Assembly: GCA_003049485.1 (NCBI GenBank)
Contig: PYST01000171.1
Coordinates: forward strand, 1 to 64,000
Origin: Ophioceras dolichostomum
Taxonomy: Eukaryota > Ascomycota > Sordariomycetes > Magnaporthales > Ophioceraceae
DNA length: 64,000 nucleotides
Reading direction: 5' to 3'
The notes below the pieces were generated by a model. That model ran no database searches. It was not told the origin of the DNA and saw only the letters and a list, made by a program, of their open reading frames with translations. Within the stretch, counting starts at the first letter, position 1, and the number at the start of each line of letters is the position of its first letter. Shown here one piece after another: positions 45,538 through 58,090 of this stretch. Made by a program: the position numbers and the translations under genes.

Positions 45538-46227
45538 ATGGTGAGTTGCCACTCACTGCCTTAGTTGTGTTCATGATGAACAAGGGCCATCTCGCCTTGC
45601 GACTCGACAGTGATGTGTCGCCGAATCTCCCGTTGCTTTGACCTGCCTTCGAACTATACTCGGCCTCTTTGCTGACTGATGGCTTGTACGATGCGCACCA
45701 GTCTTCTCCCCGGTCTTCGTCCCCGGTCAACTCTCCGGCTGCCTCCGCTGGTGCCAGCACGGCACGGCCTTCGTCGCCGACTCCCCCAGGCGGCGCCCGT
45801 ACCGCGATTCGTCGCCGAGCCGCCGCGGATCAGAAGGAGAAGATTGCCAATGCCCGACCAAACAGCACACGCGCTGCCGGTGCTGGTGGCAGCAGCAGCA
45901 CCATGCTCAGTACGAGGGGATCCATTCCTTGCTTGGTCGGCTGAGGAGTTATTTCACTCCCCACATCTCGACGGTGGGCTTCGGCTAACATTCACGAAAT
46001 AGGGCTCTACACGGACGAGTCGCCCGGCCTGAAGGTCGATCCTGTCGTTGTTCTCGTACTCTCCCTTGTGTTCATCTTCAGCGTTGTTGCCCTCCATAGT
46101 AAGGTTTTCCCTCATGAACGGGCCAGCCCTCGCCTTCCGAAGCGTCCACATGGCCTCGCTAACATCTCCGTCTCACCCCCCTCGCGCGTCAGTCATTGCC
46201 AAGATCACCCGGCGGTTCTCCAGCTAA
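45538..46227 (+). CDS. sbh1: Sec61-beta (Sbh1), ER translocon subunit
   Basis: Tail-anchored beta subunit of the Sec61 translocon. Four exons: 45538-45540 (the ATG alone), 45702-45909, 46003-46098 and 46193-46227, giving 113 residues. The first donor GTGAGT follows the ATG directly. Branch points TGCTGAC (intron 1) and GCTAAC (introns 2 and 3) and acceptors ACCAG, AATAG and GTCAG are good, and all phases fit. The N-terminus is Ser/Pro/Ala-rich, then PPGGARTAIRRRAA and the family core NSTRAAGAGGSSSTMLRLYTDESPGLKVDP. One membrane helix spans about 84-105, with a short basic end KITRRFSS. The family match is unambiguous even though no single exon is an obvious gene. The glycosyltransferase gene follows on the same strand after 1.5 kb. 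Confidence 0.94.
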
Positions 46228-47732
46228 AGCGAATTGGACACTTCTATTTGGATCTAAAAAGAACGGGTCGAGGCAGGAGTCTCAAGGGTTGGAGTGCTAT
46301 CTGACGGTGGTGTCGATGTGCTGGCTCTACGCAGACGAGGGCCACGGCCGGCATTTGTTACAACCGTGGAATGGGTTTCGGCGCAACTATCACGATTTCC
46401 CTGGCAATGGGAGGAGGGTGCTGTTCGGCTCCCACACCGTTACTTAAAACTGTCTTCAAGCGAATTTATCGGGCGCGCTCTGGGTATCATTTTCATGGCA
46501 ACCCACTATACCATACGACGACAGACCCTGGGCGCAACTTCCAAGGCAATATATCACCGGACTTTATTTCGAATTGATCCTAGATTAGGGAGGAAGTCGA
46601 GATGGCCAATCTCGCGCGACCCCCGGCCCTCAGAGGGAGAAACCATTTTTCTCATTTCCTAGATGCACCGCACTCGCTGTTCACGAGAGGCGATGAGGGG
46701 CGTGCAATGCATTGGATACCCCTTGAGTATCCATCTCTCTGCAGCAAAGAGGACACAACTTCGATATACAAGTTGTAGTAGTACTAAAGGCGACAAGTTG
46801 GTAGAAATGATTAGCCTCGTAATTGCCTTTGGCTGGTACCTCCCTACCTGTAGGTAAGGTAGGTAGTCCTTTCTGGTGCCCATTGGCGTCCGAAACGCAG
46901 CTATTTTCCGCCTGTAGCGACCATTCAACAGTAAAGAGCAAATGGTAAGGTAGGCACCTGGAACACGATGCTCTGTGCGGCCAGAACCTTGGTGCCTACG
47001 CCTCTAAGTGGGACAATGGAGCAATGCGGGCGTGATGATACAGGGGTTGGGCAACGTAAGCTAATACCTTGTCGCAACCTCCGTTCTTCTTGAAGGGTGG
47101 CAGCCAACCGTAAGAGCAACATTGAAAACGTCACCAACGGCAAACAGGAAAATAAAGCTGGGAAGTCGCAGCGAGACCACGTGTTTGTGGGTAGGTGTAT
47201 TATGCATCATTGAGCTGAAGCCGTTAGGCTGGTCGGAGGTCAACTATAATAATAGTAGACATCAGTCAAGATGCCAATTCGCCGCTGCTGATCACGACAG
47301 GGGTTTTAACTCTGTGCTCTGATACTGCCTCCATACTCTCCCCCATACCCACTCTCTCTGCCTGTCCTCTAAGCCTCCTCTCGTACTTGTCTTGCTCTGC
47401 TTAACTAGTGCACGGATAGGTATCAGACATCAAATACCTCCTCTGTCTGCCACAAACAACAAAACTGCCTTTAAGCAAAATCCGGGCACTGAAGGATACC
47501 TTCCTGGTACCCCTACAGGTCACTGAGGCATAGTAGATATCACTCACAACATCTGCAGCAAGGTATCAGTGGCACACAGCAAATAGTGTGCCCGAGCAAT
47601 CCGCCCCAGGATTTCGAGTTCCCGTCGAGGCATTTATTGTCTGCGACTCACTGCCTCCATCTACTCCCCAGGCCAGCGTCTCTTGCCGAGGAAAGGGGGC
47701 AGCTTTGTGCAGCTTTGTACAGCTTTGCTCTC
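46228..47732. other. Intergenic region and promoter of glycosyltransferase gene
   Basis: 1.5 kb with no supportable gene. A weak TACCT/AGGTA cluster occurs at 46837-46866. The frame of the next gene is open back to 47586, but this part does not resemble the family. Confidence 0.5.
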
Positions 47733-50700
47733 ATGGCGGAGCCACCACTCAAGGACCGTCGGGCATCGGGTCCCGGATCTGGTCCCGGATCTGGCATCAC
47801 CGCCGCCAACACTTTCGCTAGCGGACCGCCCTTGCGACGACGAAGCCTCCCAGATGTCGATCTTGGCGCCGACGACGACGCGCCGCCGCCCGCGTATGGC
47901 GAGCATCACGATCAAATTCAACTCTCGCAAGCTGGTTTTGAGGCCGGTGCAGCTGTTACATGTATGTCCCTACTATTTGGCCTTCCCTTTCCTCTGATCC
48001 TGCTTAGGACGGACCCGAATCCCCTTGGCTGGCTCGCCATTGCCCGGCTCCCTTTCCCGTTTCCCACTTTCTTCGCAACAATCTGTAGTTGTATTCATCT
48101 TGCTTACAGCTACTAGCCGATGGACGCATCAACATCAACATCCACCAGGCGACGCGGCGATTCGCGGAGTTGCTGGCTCCAGCGTTGCGGTCTCAGTTGC
48201 TGCCACAGGAGAAATCGACGCTGGGCGTGGAGCAACAGCGGCCTCCTCCGTCGTACGTGCCGCCAAGCCTGGGTGGATGGCCGGGCCAGGTGCCGCCGCC
48301 AAAGCTCAACGTAGTGGTGCAGATCGTGGGCTCGCGCGGCGATGTGCAGCCGTTCGTGGCGTTGGGTCGGGTGTTGAAGGAGACGTACGGTCACCGCGTG
48401 CGCATTGCCACCCACCCCACCTTTCATGACTTTGTCACAGAGAATGGCCTCGAGTTCTTCAGCATCGGCGGAGACCCGGCCGACTTGATGGCCTTTATGG
48501 TGAAGCATCCAGGCCTCATGCCGGGCTTCGACGCCATCAAGAGCGGCGAGATTCGCAGGCGGAGGCTCGGCATTGAAGAGATCCTGCTGGGCTGCTGGCG
48601 CTCGTGCTTCGAGCCCGGCGACGGCATCGGGCCGCCTCCCCAAGCCCACCGGGCGGACCAGCCGCTGGAAGATCACTACTCTCAGTTTGACCCCGGCACG
48701 TCGCGGCGGCCGTTCGTCGCCGATGCCATAGTGGCGAATCCCCCGAGCTTTGCCGCGATCCATCTGGCCGAGAAGCTGGGAATCCCACTTCATATGATGT
48801 TCACGTGAGACCTCCCTTTCCAGTTGCCCCCGGAGGACTCGCTCGCAATTCCGTGCTACAAAGACATCCCTCACCGAGACCCGGCTCGTCTCGTCTGAAC
48901 GACTGACCACCACCTTCTCGAACAGTATGCCATGGTCGCCGACACGGGCGTTCCCACACCCCCTGTCGAACGTTCAGTCGACAAACACAGACGACTACAT
49001 GACCAACTACGTCACGTACGCGCTGGTCGAGATGATGACTTGGCAAGGCCTCGGGGACGTGATCAACCGGTTCAGGGAGAAGATACTGGATCTGGAACCC
49101 CTGTCGCTCATCTGGGCGCCCGGGCTGCTCAGCAGACTCAGGGTGCCGACTACGTATTGCTGGTGAGTACGATATCACATGTCACATCCCATGTCACATC
49201 ACTTGCGGGAAAGGGGTAGAGGTAGAGAACAGAGATCATCAATGCTGACAGACAACTATAGGTCTCCTGCTCTGATCCCAAAGCCTGGCGACTGGACCCA
49301 GGAGATCACGGTTTCGGGTTTCTACTTCCTCGACCTTGCCTCTTCGTACGTCCCTGACCCCGAGCTGGCAGCATTTCTCGACGCTGGGCCGCCTCCGGTG
49401 TACATTGGGTTCGGCTCAATTGTATGTCAGGACCCCAATGCACTCACTAGGATGATATTCGACGCCATATCCATGACGGGCGTGCGGGCACTCGTGTCGA
49501 AGGGCTGGGGAGGTATCGGTGCCGACGCGATCGGCATCCCAGACGGCGTCTTCATGCTCGGCAACTGCCCTCACGACTGGTTGTTCAAGCGGGTTTCGTG
49601 TGTGGTGCACCATGGCGGGGCGGGCACGACCGCCGCAGGAATCCGCCTCGGCAGGCCCACCGTGGTCGTCCCCTTTTTCGGCGACCAGCCCTTCTGGGGT
49701 GCAATGATAGCCCGCGCCGGCGCCGGGCCAGAGCCCATCCCACACGCGAAGCTCACGGCCGAGAAGCTGGCCGCCGCCATCCAGCACGCCCTCAAGCCCG
49801 AAACGTTGGCCAAGGCCGAGGAGCTGGGGCGCAAGATCGGCGAAGAGAAGGGCACAGATGTAGGAGCCAAGAGCTTCCATGACTTCCTCGACTCCGACAA
49901 CTTGCGCTGCTCGCTCGCCCCCAGCCGCACCGCCACTTGGCGCATCAGACGCTCGCAGGTCAGGCTCTCCCCGCTCGCCGCCGCGGTTCTCCTTGGAGAA
50001 GGCGTCCTCACGCAGGGTGACCTGAAGCTCTACCGCCCGAGGGAGTACAATACCGAGGAGCAGCCGTGGGACCCCGTCACTGCCGTAACCGCCGCGTTGG
50101 TCGGCGACATAAGCTCCATCACCATGGCCATTGGAGACATCCCTCGAGAGCTGTTCAGGGGGGGAAAGAAGAAAAAGGACGCGGGCACCCCGGGTGCTGG
50201 CCCAGGTGCAGGTCCAGGTGCAGGTCCAGGCACAGGAGGCACCTCACCCGCTCCTCACCCATCCTTCACGACTCTATCGCAGTCAGATACAGCATCAATC
50301 GCCCCTTCAGTTGTGGCGTCTCCCAGTCCAAGAGCGGCACCACCGGGGCGGCTGGAGCCAGATACTCTTTCTACCCTCGCCACAGCTTCCTCATCTTCTA
50401 CATCGCAGCGTGTTCGCCCGACATTAACCGTCAGCGCCCCGGTCATCCTGGACGCAGACGCGACAGCCCCAGAGGTCGTCCCAGAAGGCGCCCAAGAAGG
50501 AGTTCCAATGCTCGCGGGCGAAAGCGATTCCCCGGAAATCGGGCACCCCGCGGAGGGCAGCCCAGCCCAGCCTCATAAAGTCTCGACTGATCATCGTCCT
50601 CTCGATTCCCTCTCTAATCGGTCGTCTCACCTAGATGATCAGACACTCGACAAGGCCAGGGACGCTGGCAAGTCTCGAAGCCCCTCTCCCGGTATCTCCG

Positions 50701-52482
50701 CGGCGGCAACAATAGAGGCTGCCGTGGGAACCGGCAAGGGTGTAGCGCGGGTGGTTGACGCCGGAATCAAGACGCCCCTGAATTTCTGCATGGGGCTGGC
50801 CCGAGGCTTCCGCAATATGCCCAAGCTATACAATGACGAGACCGTCCGTCCCCCGGAAAAGGTGACTAACCTCTCCACTGGCCTGAAGGTTGCCGGGAAA
50901 GAATTTGGTCTTGGACTCTATGACGGCTTGGCCGGCTTGGTTACTCAGCCGCTCAGAGGTGCGGAGAAGGAGGGGGGGGTTGGTGCGGTCAAGGGATTTG
51001 GGAAGGGAATTGGCGGCCTTTTGATCAAACCGGCGGCTGGTACGTTTTGTTTTGCTTTTTGACATTTTTGTTGTCCTTTCCTTGACGGGCAACCTGCTAA
51101 TCCAAATACTCCCAGCCATCTGGGCCTTGCCTGCCTATACCATGCAGGGCATCCATGCCGAGATCCGCAACCGGGGCAGCAGAAGCTGGCAGAACTTTGT
51201 CATCGGGTCCCGACTGGCGCAGGGCCGGGAGGATCTCCATCTTTCGTCGCCCGGAGAGCGGGAAGACATCCTCATACGCTGGAGCCTCAAACAAGAGGAT
51301 CTTAAAGGGTTCTACCTACTCAAACAGAAGGAGCTGAGGGAGGAGCTTAAGGAACAAAGAGAGAGGGTTCATGAGGGTCACACGACAAGCAGCCTGCCCT
51401 CTAGGACTGGTGTCAACGAGTCCACTTTGTCTCTAGCGTCCGGTGGCTCATGGTCGACAGCATCGACGTCGGCTTCACACAGGCCTGCCGTTCCAGTTGC
51501 CGGAGCCGGAGCCGTGCCAAACGTAGACGAGGGGCCCCGGACCGGTTGGTGGCACACACGACACATGTCCTTTGAGGCGCGCAAGCAGCTGCACGCTCAG
51601 AAGGAGGCATGGAAGGCGCAGCTGCGCAACCGGGGGCACGTCAGTGTCAACAACCTTACACTTGTGGTCGGCGGGCGTGGAACCGACGACATAGAACAGG
51701 CAATCCGCAGCTCTGTGCAGCAGACATCCACGGGCGACGCCGCCGAGGACGCAAGAGTCGAGCGTGCGATCCGCGCCAGCTTGTCCCAGGTTGGCAGCCT
51801 CGGCGAAACCGGCATTGAGCCGCAGCGTGGAACTTGGGCCCAGCCACCACCGCAAGGAGGAGCGATTACGTCTACGCCCGGCAGCTTCCTGTCGACCGAG
51901 GACATAACTGATGAGGAATACCAGGCTTTGATTGAAGAGGCTGTGCGACAGAGCTTGCTCCTGCAGGCCGCGGCCGGGACAGCTGTGACGGCTGGGGCGC
52001 CCGGGACGTTTGGAACCGAGACGGCACCAACCAGCATCAGCGACGGGAACGACGGGAGGGACGGAACCGACCGCGGCGACGTAGGTGGTGCCCACAACGA
52101 CGACGATGACGAGGACCTCAAGAGGGCCATCGAGGAGTCGCGGTTGTATGAGCAAGCGCCGCCGCCATCGGACGCAACGGCGGCAATAGACAGCGAGCTG
52201 AGGCGCGCCATGGAGGAGTCGGAGCGGACGCACCAGGACCAGCTGCGCCGAGACTCTACCGCCCGCGCCGAGGAGGAGACCGTGCTGGAGTACATCAAGA
52301 AGCAGAGCCTGGCCGAGGAGGAGTACCGCCGGCAGAAGGCCAAGGGGAAGACCGTCGCGGGCGCCGACAACGGCGACGAAGACGAGGATGAGGATCTGAG
52401 GAGGGCGATCGAGGAGAGCCTCAGGGTGACGTCAGCCAGACAGGATGATTCGGGCGCTGGCCCTTCTTCTCAGAAGGGGTGA
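47733..52482 (+). CDS. Sterol-type glycosyltransferase with Atg2/Vps13-like segment and UIM array
   Basis: A UDP-sugar:sterol or lipid glycosyltransferase (GT1, GT28-type N-half) of 1432 residues. Five exons: 47733-47961, 48117-48804, 48926-49162, 49262-51039 and 51116-52482. All junctions fit phase, with donors GTATGT, GTGAGA, GTGAGT and GTACGT. The N-domain begins near 141 with NVVVQIVGSRGDVQPF. The acceptor and donor regions include TYCWSPALIPKP, PVYIGFGSIV (431-440) and the sugar-nucleotide motif HHGGAGTT (501-508) with Asp526-Gln527. Residues 653-684 and 924-994 resemble the glycine-patterned C-terminal amphipathic region of Atg2/Vps13, split by a disordered insert. From 1168 to 1417 there are about seven ubiquitin-interacting-motif helices such as EDLKRAIEESRLYEQ. 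It lacks the PH and GRAM domains of Atg26. Activity is supported by motifs; sterol specificity is inference. Confidence 0.9.
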
Positions 52483-55275
52483 TTATTTGGCCCACGAACT
52501 TTGGCAACCCTTTACTCTTTTCTTTCCAGGATTGATCGAAGCTTGCGCTTTTATTGCCATTATCGGCGCAAAATACCCTTAGACTTTTTGTGGGTTGGTT
52601 GGTGTTAACCTCGGTTCCGTTGTCTCTCTCGTTGGCCTTCTCATTCTGTCGCGCAGTTTATCAACTCTACCCGCCACGGAATATGCATCTACGTCCTTCC
52701 GGCGGCTGGTCTTAGGTCTCATTTGGGTGGGCATGGCCCTCGTATATTGTCCTCGACCTCTGCCATGTCCCGGTCGATTATGTGGCTCTTTGCGGTGGAA
52801 ATGGCGAAATAGACCGGGACTGTTTACATGTACCACTCTGAGATGCCGGACGAGCCGTCAGCCTGCCTCCCCAGCCGTGGGGTAGCCTAGCCCGCACAGC
52901 GTGACCCTTGAAGATAGCCGATTGTCGGTTAGTCGACCAGCGATGCCCTCAAGTCCGTCGGACCTGTCCTTCTGGGGTGTTTTTTTGCCGTTTCGTCCAA
53001 TGTTTTATTCAAAGTTTGATTGAGTGCAATACTCTTTTCGTTTTCGCTCTCTGATGGTGAGCATCAGTGGGTTTTCGTAAGATCGTTTATATGTACATTC
53101 TTGCCAGATATGTCACACCCTACCTCTAATACACTCATAACGCGGACATGGATTCGACAGATAACTGATATACCGCGGACGGATTGGTATCGGGAAACGT
53201 TGGGAAGTCCTTGGGAAGTTGTCACGGTGGTTGTCCCGGACTATCTGATCTTGAAGCCGGCGCCAGCTGACAAGTCCGAGTCCCTGCATGCGCCGAAAGC
53301 GGTCCGTCCAATATCACTCAGCGATATCAACGAGAGCCTCCCCATCCAGAGTTCCTGGTTCTCTTGTCCGGGCCGAGCTTCCAATACCGAGGCCTGATCG
53401 AAAGGTTCAAGTCAGTCGATGCTCCCTACCTACCTAGGTGTATAAGCTTTGTTGACATGGACGACAAGCGCCGACTCGTCCTCCGCACCTTTATTTTACA
53501 GACTCCCCATAAGCCCCTCCCAGCAGAGAACGTCGCCACTCGCCGAAACGACCGCTCATATGCTTGCTGGCATGCTTGAGCATCGTAATCTGAGCGCAAC
53601 TGAGCTGGCGGCTAAACGCAAAAGTTGATCGGCAACTCGGCGTCTCTTGCCCCCGACTATCGACAGTGGGTGCTCCTGCCAGACACAGCGGGCGTGGGGT
53701 TCTCACTCTTTCCCTAGTGAACTACCCCGTGGCCCCATGCACGAGCGTTCATCTCTTATTGCGTCAAGTTGTGTTCTGAACCGTGGCCCCGGCTGGCGTT
53801 GACAGAAATCGGGAGGTCTCCTCTGACTGCTATCGGAGGGAGCGGTTCGACGCGGTCAGTCTGCGCACCTGGCCGCCCCTTGCTCCCATTTCCTTACCCA
53901 TGTCTCGAGCAACCCTACTCCCCCCCCACCCCCCTTCCGCCGCGCTTGTCCACCCGTGTAGGCGCCGTCAAATGTGCTGCCGCTTATAGCCTGTGACGAT
54001 TTGTGCCATACTGCTGCTTCATTGCTCTCTTTAACCCCCAGCAACTCGATCGGGAAAGCCGAAAAGCCATGACGAGCTCGGGTTAAGCCAAAACTTACCT
54101 TCTCAACCCTCTTCACATTCTTTCGGCTTTCTTTCATTCTTTCTTTTGGTTCATTTCAAGCTACCTACCTTCCCCAGCCAGGCAGTGCGGGTGCTATCTC
54201 ATCAGGCCGACTTGGCGACCAGATATCCAGATTTGAAACATGCCTATCGTCGTATGTGGACACCTAGCTCCGGGGCGTACGTGACTGCGCACTGTCGGGC
54301 CGGCCGATGAGCCTTGCTTGACCGACGCTCTCTGTCTCCCTCGAGCCGATCATGAGGTAGGATGTTAGTCCCATTTCCTTTTTTACTCTTGTCCGGCTAA
54401 GCTTTGCGCAGCAAACCTTCAGCACAATGCAGTCGTCGGGCATGGCTCTGCATCAAGTTCTCTGCACCAAAAGACACTCCCCAGGCGCACCCACCTCACA
54501 TAGCCCCTGTCATTGCTTTCTCCTCGAGATCTCAGTCGTCTCGTCCAGAGAAAAACAGTCTCATGGCTTGGGGCCTAGCGCATTGCTGGTCACTCACACG
54601 TGATCCAGTCGACCATCGCCTCTTGATGGCTGCCCCCCTCGCATGGAACCGGGGACGGGAACCTTGGCAGATATATCTGGGCATCAGATGAGGCAGAATA
54701 TTCTGCGATACTGTCCTCAATGGCTGCTGCTTGCCTCAAGTCACCAATTCTGCCCTCGCGGTGGACGTCGCGTCACCAAGACCGTCTAGGCCGACTGAAC
54801 CATTCATCTCTCGACATGTTGGTCTCGACCGGCACCCCCCCCCCCTGACCTAGGGCTGCAGTCATGGCCAAAGCCGCAGTCATAGTCAACGCGACCACGC
54901 CATAGGACTACGCCATAGAAACTTGAGCCCGGTCGGGCTCTGGCCGTTCTTCCATGCAGGATGTCGGTGTGGCGGATGAGGTTTGACGGATGGACTGACG
55001 GATGGATATTGGACGGTCGAAATAACCTCGCGCATATATACTGTTCTATGCGACCGTTTTTTAGTGCCTGCCCGGAGATGCAATCTGTGGTGGTTTTTTC
55101 CCCTTTCTCTTCTTTTCTTCTTCCTTCTCCCCTCCCTTATCCCCTTCGTCGTTTCTCACTTTTGTTCTTCCAAGCAGCGACTCAGGGGGCCTGTGCCATC
55201 GACCCTACCTTCCTTTCATAGCTTCCCTTATGCTTCCCTGTCTTTCCCCTTTGTCTTTCCCCTTTTCCTTACGTG
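52483..55275. other. 2.8-kb intergenic region
   Basis: No supportable gene. C-runs occur at about 53921-53937 and 54835-54846. The stretch 55080-55270 is pyrimidine-rich and directly precedes the MFS gene, so it is probably that gene's leader. Confidence 0.5.
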
Positions 55276-58090
55276 ATGGTCAACCCCGGCACAATGAAGC
55301 GACCCAGCCAGGGCTGCCAACTGTGTGCGCGCGTGCTGCAGCCGTCGCCCGATGGCACTTTATATAATCCGTCGGGGCACGACTCCGATAGCGGCACGCT
55401 GACGCCGCCGGTGCAGCCCTCGGCGTTGGCCGACGTGGATGGGGGCAAGCAAGAGGTGGTCGGCCAGAAGCCGGTCTTCAAGCCCAACAGGGACTTCCTC
55501 CTCGCCTTCACGGCCCTGGCGGTCATCGCGCTCGGCGCCGCATTCGATGCCACGGGTCTCTCGGTGGCGTTGCCCACCATTAGCGCGGCCCTGAACGGCA
55601 CGGCACTGGAAGCCTTCTGGTCCGGCACCTCGTTTCTGCTCGCCAGCACGGTCTTGCAGCCCACATTTGCTAGCCTTAGTAATATCTTGGGCCGTAAATA
55701 TGTGAGTGATCGGTGCCCACTGCCCCTTCCTTGGTCATGGGAGACTCGAGGGCTGGACTTCTTTGTACTTGGCTGGGCCGGCTGGCGTCAGTGGTATATG
55801 ACGATGTGGCCAAGTGGGGGGCTAAAGGCAGGAGAAAACACGAGGAGCCAACAACAAGAGGACTGACACCAAGGCGAAATGACCACAGTTGATATATTTC
55901 ACGCTGGTTCTCTTTGGGGCAGGATCCCTGGTGGCTGCCCTGGCTGGGAACTTTACCATCCTCCTCGTTGGCCGCACTGTTCAGGTAAGTGCTCCCCAAT
56001 TCTTACTGGGTTTGGGTGGACAGTGGATCAGAAATGCGCAGGTTTGGACACCTATGTTTATAAGTGATGCTGACCGCTATGACTGGGAAATGTATAGGGT
56101 GTCGGAGGAGGAGGCTTGATTGCCCTGACAGAGGTCGTCATCACCGATCTCGTTCCACTTTACGCTCGTGGTACATGGTACGGGCTTTGAGAAGTTTAAG
56201 GCTTTGCACGCTCACCCATATCTCGCTCCTACGCCATACACGAAGCCATGAAGCAGACAGACGACCATTTTGGTACCAAGCTGACCACATTGTGACGCCT
56301 ACTATAGGTTCTCCGCCTTGAGTGCGGTGTGGAGCGTGGGCACCGTCTCGGGTCCCTTGATCGGAGCCGGCTTCGCCCAGAATGTGTCGTGGCGATGGAT
56401 TTTCTGGATTAACCTCCCCATCATCGTCGTCGCCGGATTTTTCGTCGTGCTGTTCCTCAACCAGGCCCGCATCCCGGGCGACCTGATGAAGAAGCTGGCC
56501 AACTTCGACTGGATGGGGTCCGTAATCTTCACAGGAAGCTCGACCTCGTTCCTCTTCGGAATCACCACGGGTGGTGTCATGTGGCCGTGGCAGTCGTACC
56601 ATGTGCTCCTCCCTGTATTCCTGGGTGCTGCTGGCATGACTGCCTTCGCCTTTTACGAGTTCAAGTTCGCGTCGGATCCAATCATCAACCGCCGAATCTT
56701 CAGCAATGTGAGTAGAGAGCAAAGCCCCCAAGCCTCCTCCTATCTATGACTATGTACATGGGAGAAGGGGGAAATAGGAAGGGAGACGAACGCACGCACG
56801 CCTTTTCCTTGCTAACATGAAGGCCATGCACTGCACAGTGGGACATGATCGTAAACTACATCATGACCGTTTTCCACGGCGCTGTTCTGTGGTCCATTGT
56901 CTTCTTCCTCTGTGAGATCCCCAAGATTCCCCGAATCTCGGCGTGCTCTTGCTCACTCACGGCCTGTCCAACACCGCTCGTTTCCATTCTGACTCTTCTT
57001 TCCATTTTCTTTCGTAGTGTTATACTACCAGGGTGTCAAATTTGTAAGTGCCTAAAACACTCCTCGTTCTCCGGCGGTATCGGCGGCGTGTACGGTGTCA
57101 TCATGGCCGAATGGACTCGTTTCCCGTTGAAGATTGTTGGACACTAACCTCTGTCCAAACAGTACACGCCCGTCATCTCAGCTGTGGCGGCGCTCCCGGA
57201 GTCGCTCACTGTGGCTCCTGCTGGTGTTGTGGTCGGCATAGTAGCCGCAAAGACTGGGTAGGTCATCTTTTCCTTGTCGTCGACGTCTCCTCGCCCCAAG
57301 GCTGACCACAGAATTAAAACACCCCTGTGAACCGGGATGAACAGTCACTATCGCTGGTCCATATGGATCGGCTGGGCCCTCGCAACTCTGGGCTCCGGTC
57401 TGCTTTATCTTCTCGAGCCGAGCACATCTGTGGCCGGCTGGATCTTGCTGAACATCCCGGTTGGTATCGGTACCGGAATGTGAGTTTAACCCCTTTTTTT
57501 CTTCTTGCCCCTTACGCGTTAGCAGGCACCGTGGGGTCAACCGAATGGGCCGCCCAGCTCATGCTTTCGAATAACGACCGACTGACTGACTTGAATCATG
57601 CCGTGTCGCCAAAACCGACAGGCTCTTCCCCGCGATGGCGTTGTCCATCCAAGCAGCCTGTGAGCCAGCGCTGAACGGACAGGCGGCCGCATTCTTCTCC
57701 TTCCTCAGGACCTTTGGCCAGGCGATCGGGGTGGCCATCTCCGGGTCGATCTTCCAGAACACCCTCCGCAACCGGCTACTGGCGCTGCCTCTGTACGCCA
57801 GTGTAGCCGACGACTACGCCCAGGAGGCCACTATCATCGTCGAGATCATCAAGCTCCTGAACGACGGCGAGCGCAAGAGGCAGCTCGTCGGAGCATACAA
57901 CGACTCGCTGCACATGATATGGCTCACCTGCCTCATCTTCTCCGGCTTTTGCTTCCTCCTGAGCCTGACCATCAAGGGCTACACGCTGGACCAGGAGCAC
58001 GTGACGGCCCAGGGCCTGGTAACACGGGAGGGCCAGACAGACCAGACGCCTAGCGATAGGCCCGAGACGTCGGCTGTTGTTGCTGTTTGA
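55276..58090 (+). CDS. MFS exporter, 14-TM DHA2-type drug:H+ antiporter
   Basis: Proton-driven exporter of the DHA2 family in the plasma or vacuolar membrane; the substrate is unknown. Nine exons: 55276-55701, 55889-55984, 56098-56177, 56308-56707, 56839-56911, 57018-57043, 57163-57257, 57345-57479 and 57622-58090, giving 599 residues with all phases consistent. The sixth exon is only 26 bases. The first ~70 residues are a cytosolic tail with a Cys-X2-Cys pair (Cys14, Cys17). Family signals: ALPTISAALNGTALEAFW, motif A-like ASLSNILGRKY, GGGGLIALTEVVITD, and the antiporter motif GPLIGAGFAQNVSWRWIFWINLP (216-238). C-terminal pieces are QAACEPALNGQAAAFFSFLRTFGQAIGVAISG and a polar tail. Several introns lie within or beside membrane helices. 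No biosynthetic gene is adjacent. ATG at 55294 is an alternative start. Confidence 0.9.

Noticed and set aside
47586..47732. Longer N-terminus for the glycosyltransferase (ATG at 47586)
   Set aside because: The extra 49 codons are Cys/Pro/His-rich without family resemblance, whereas MAEPPLKDRR at 47733 begins the family-like disordered tail.
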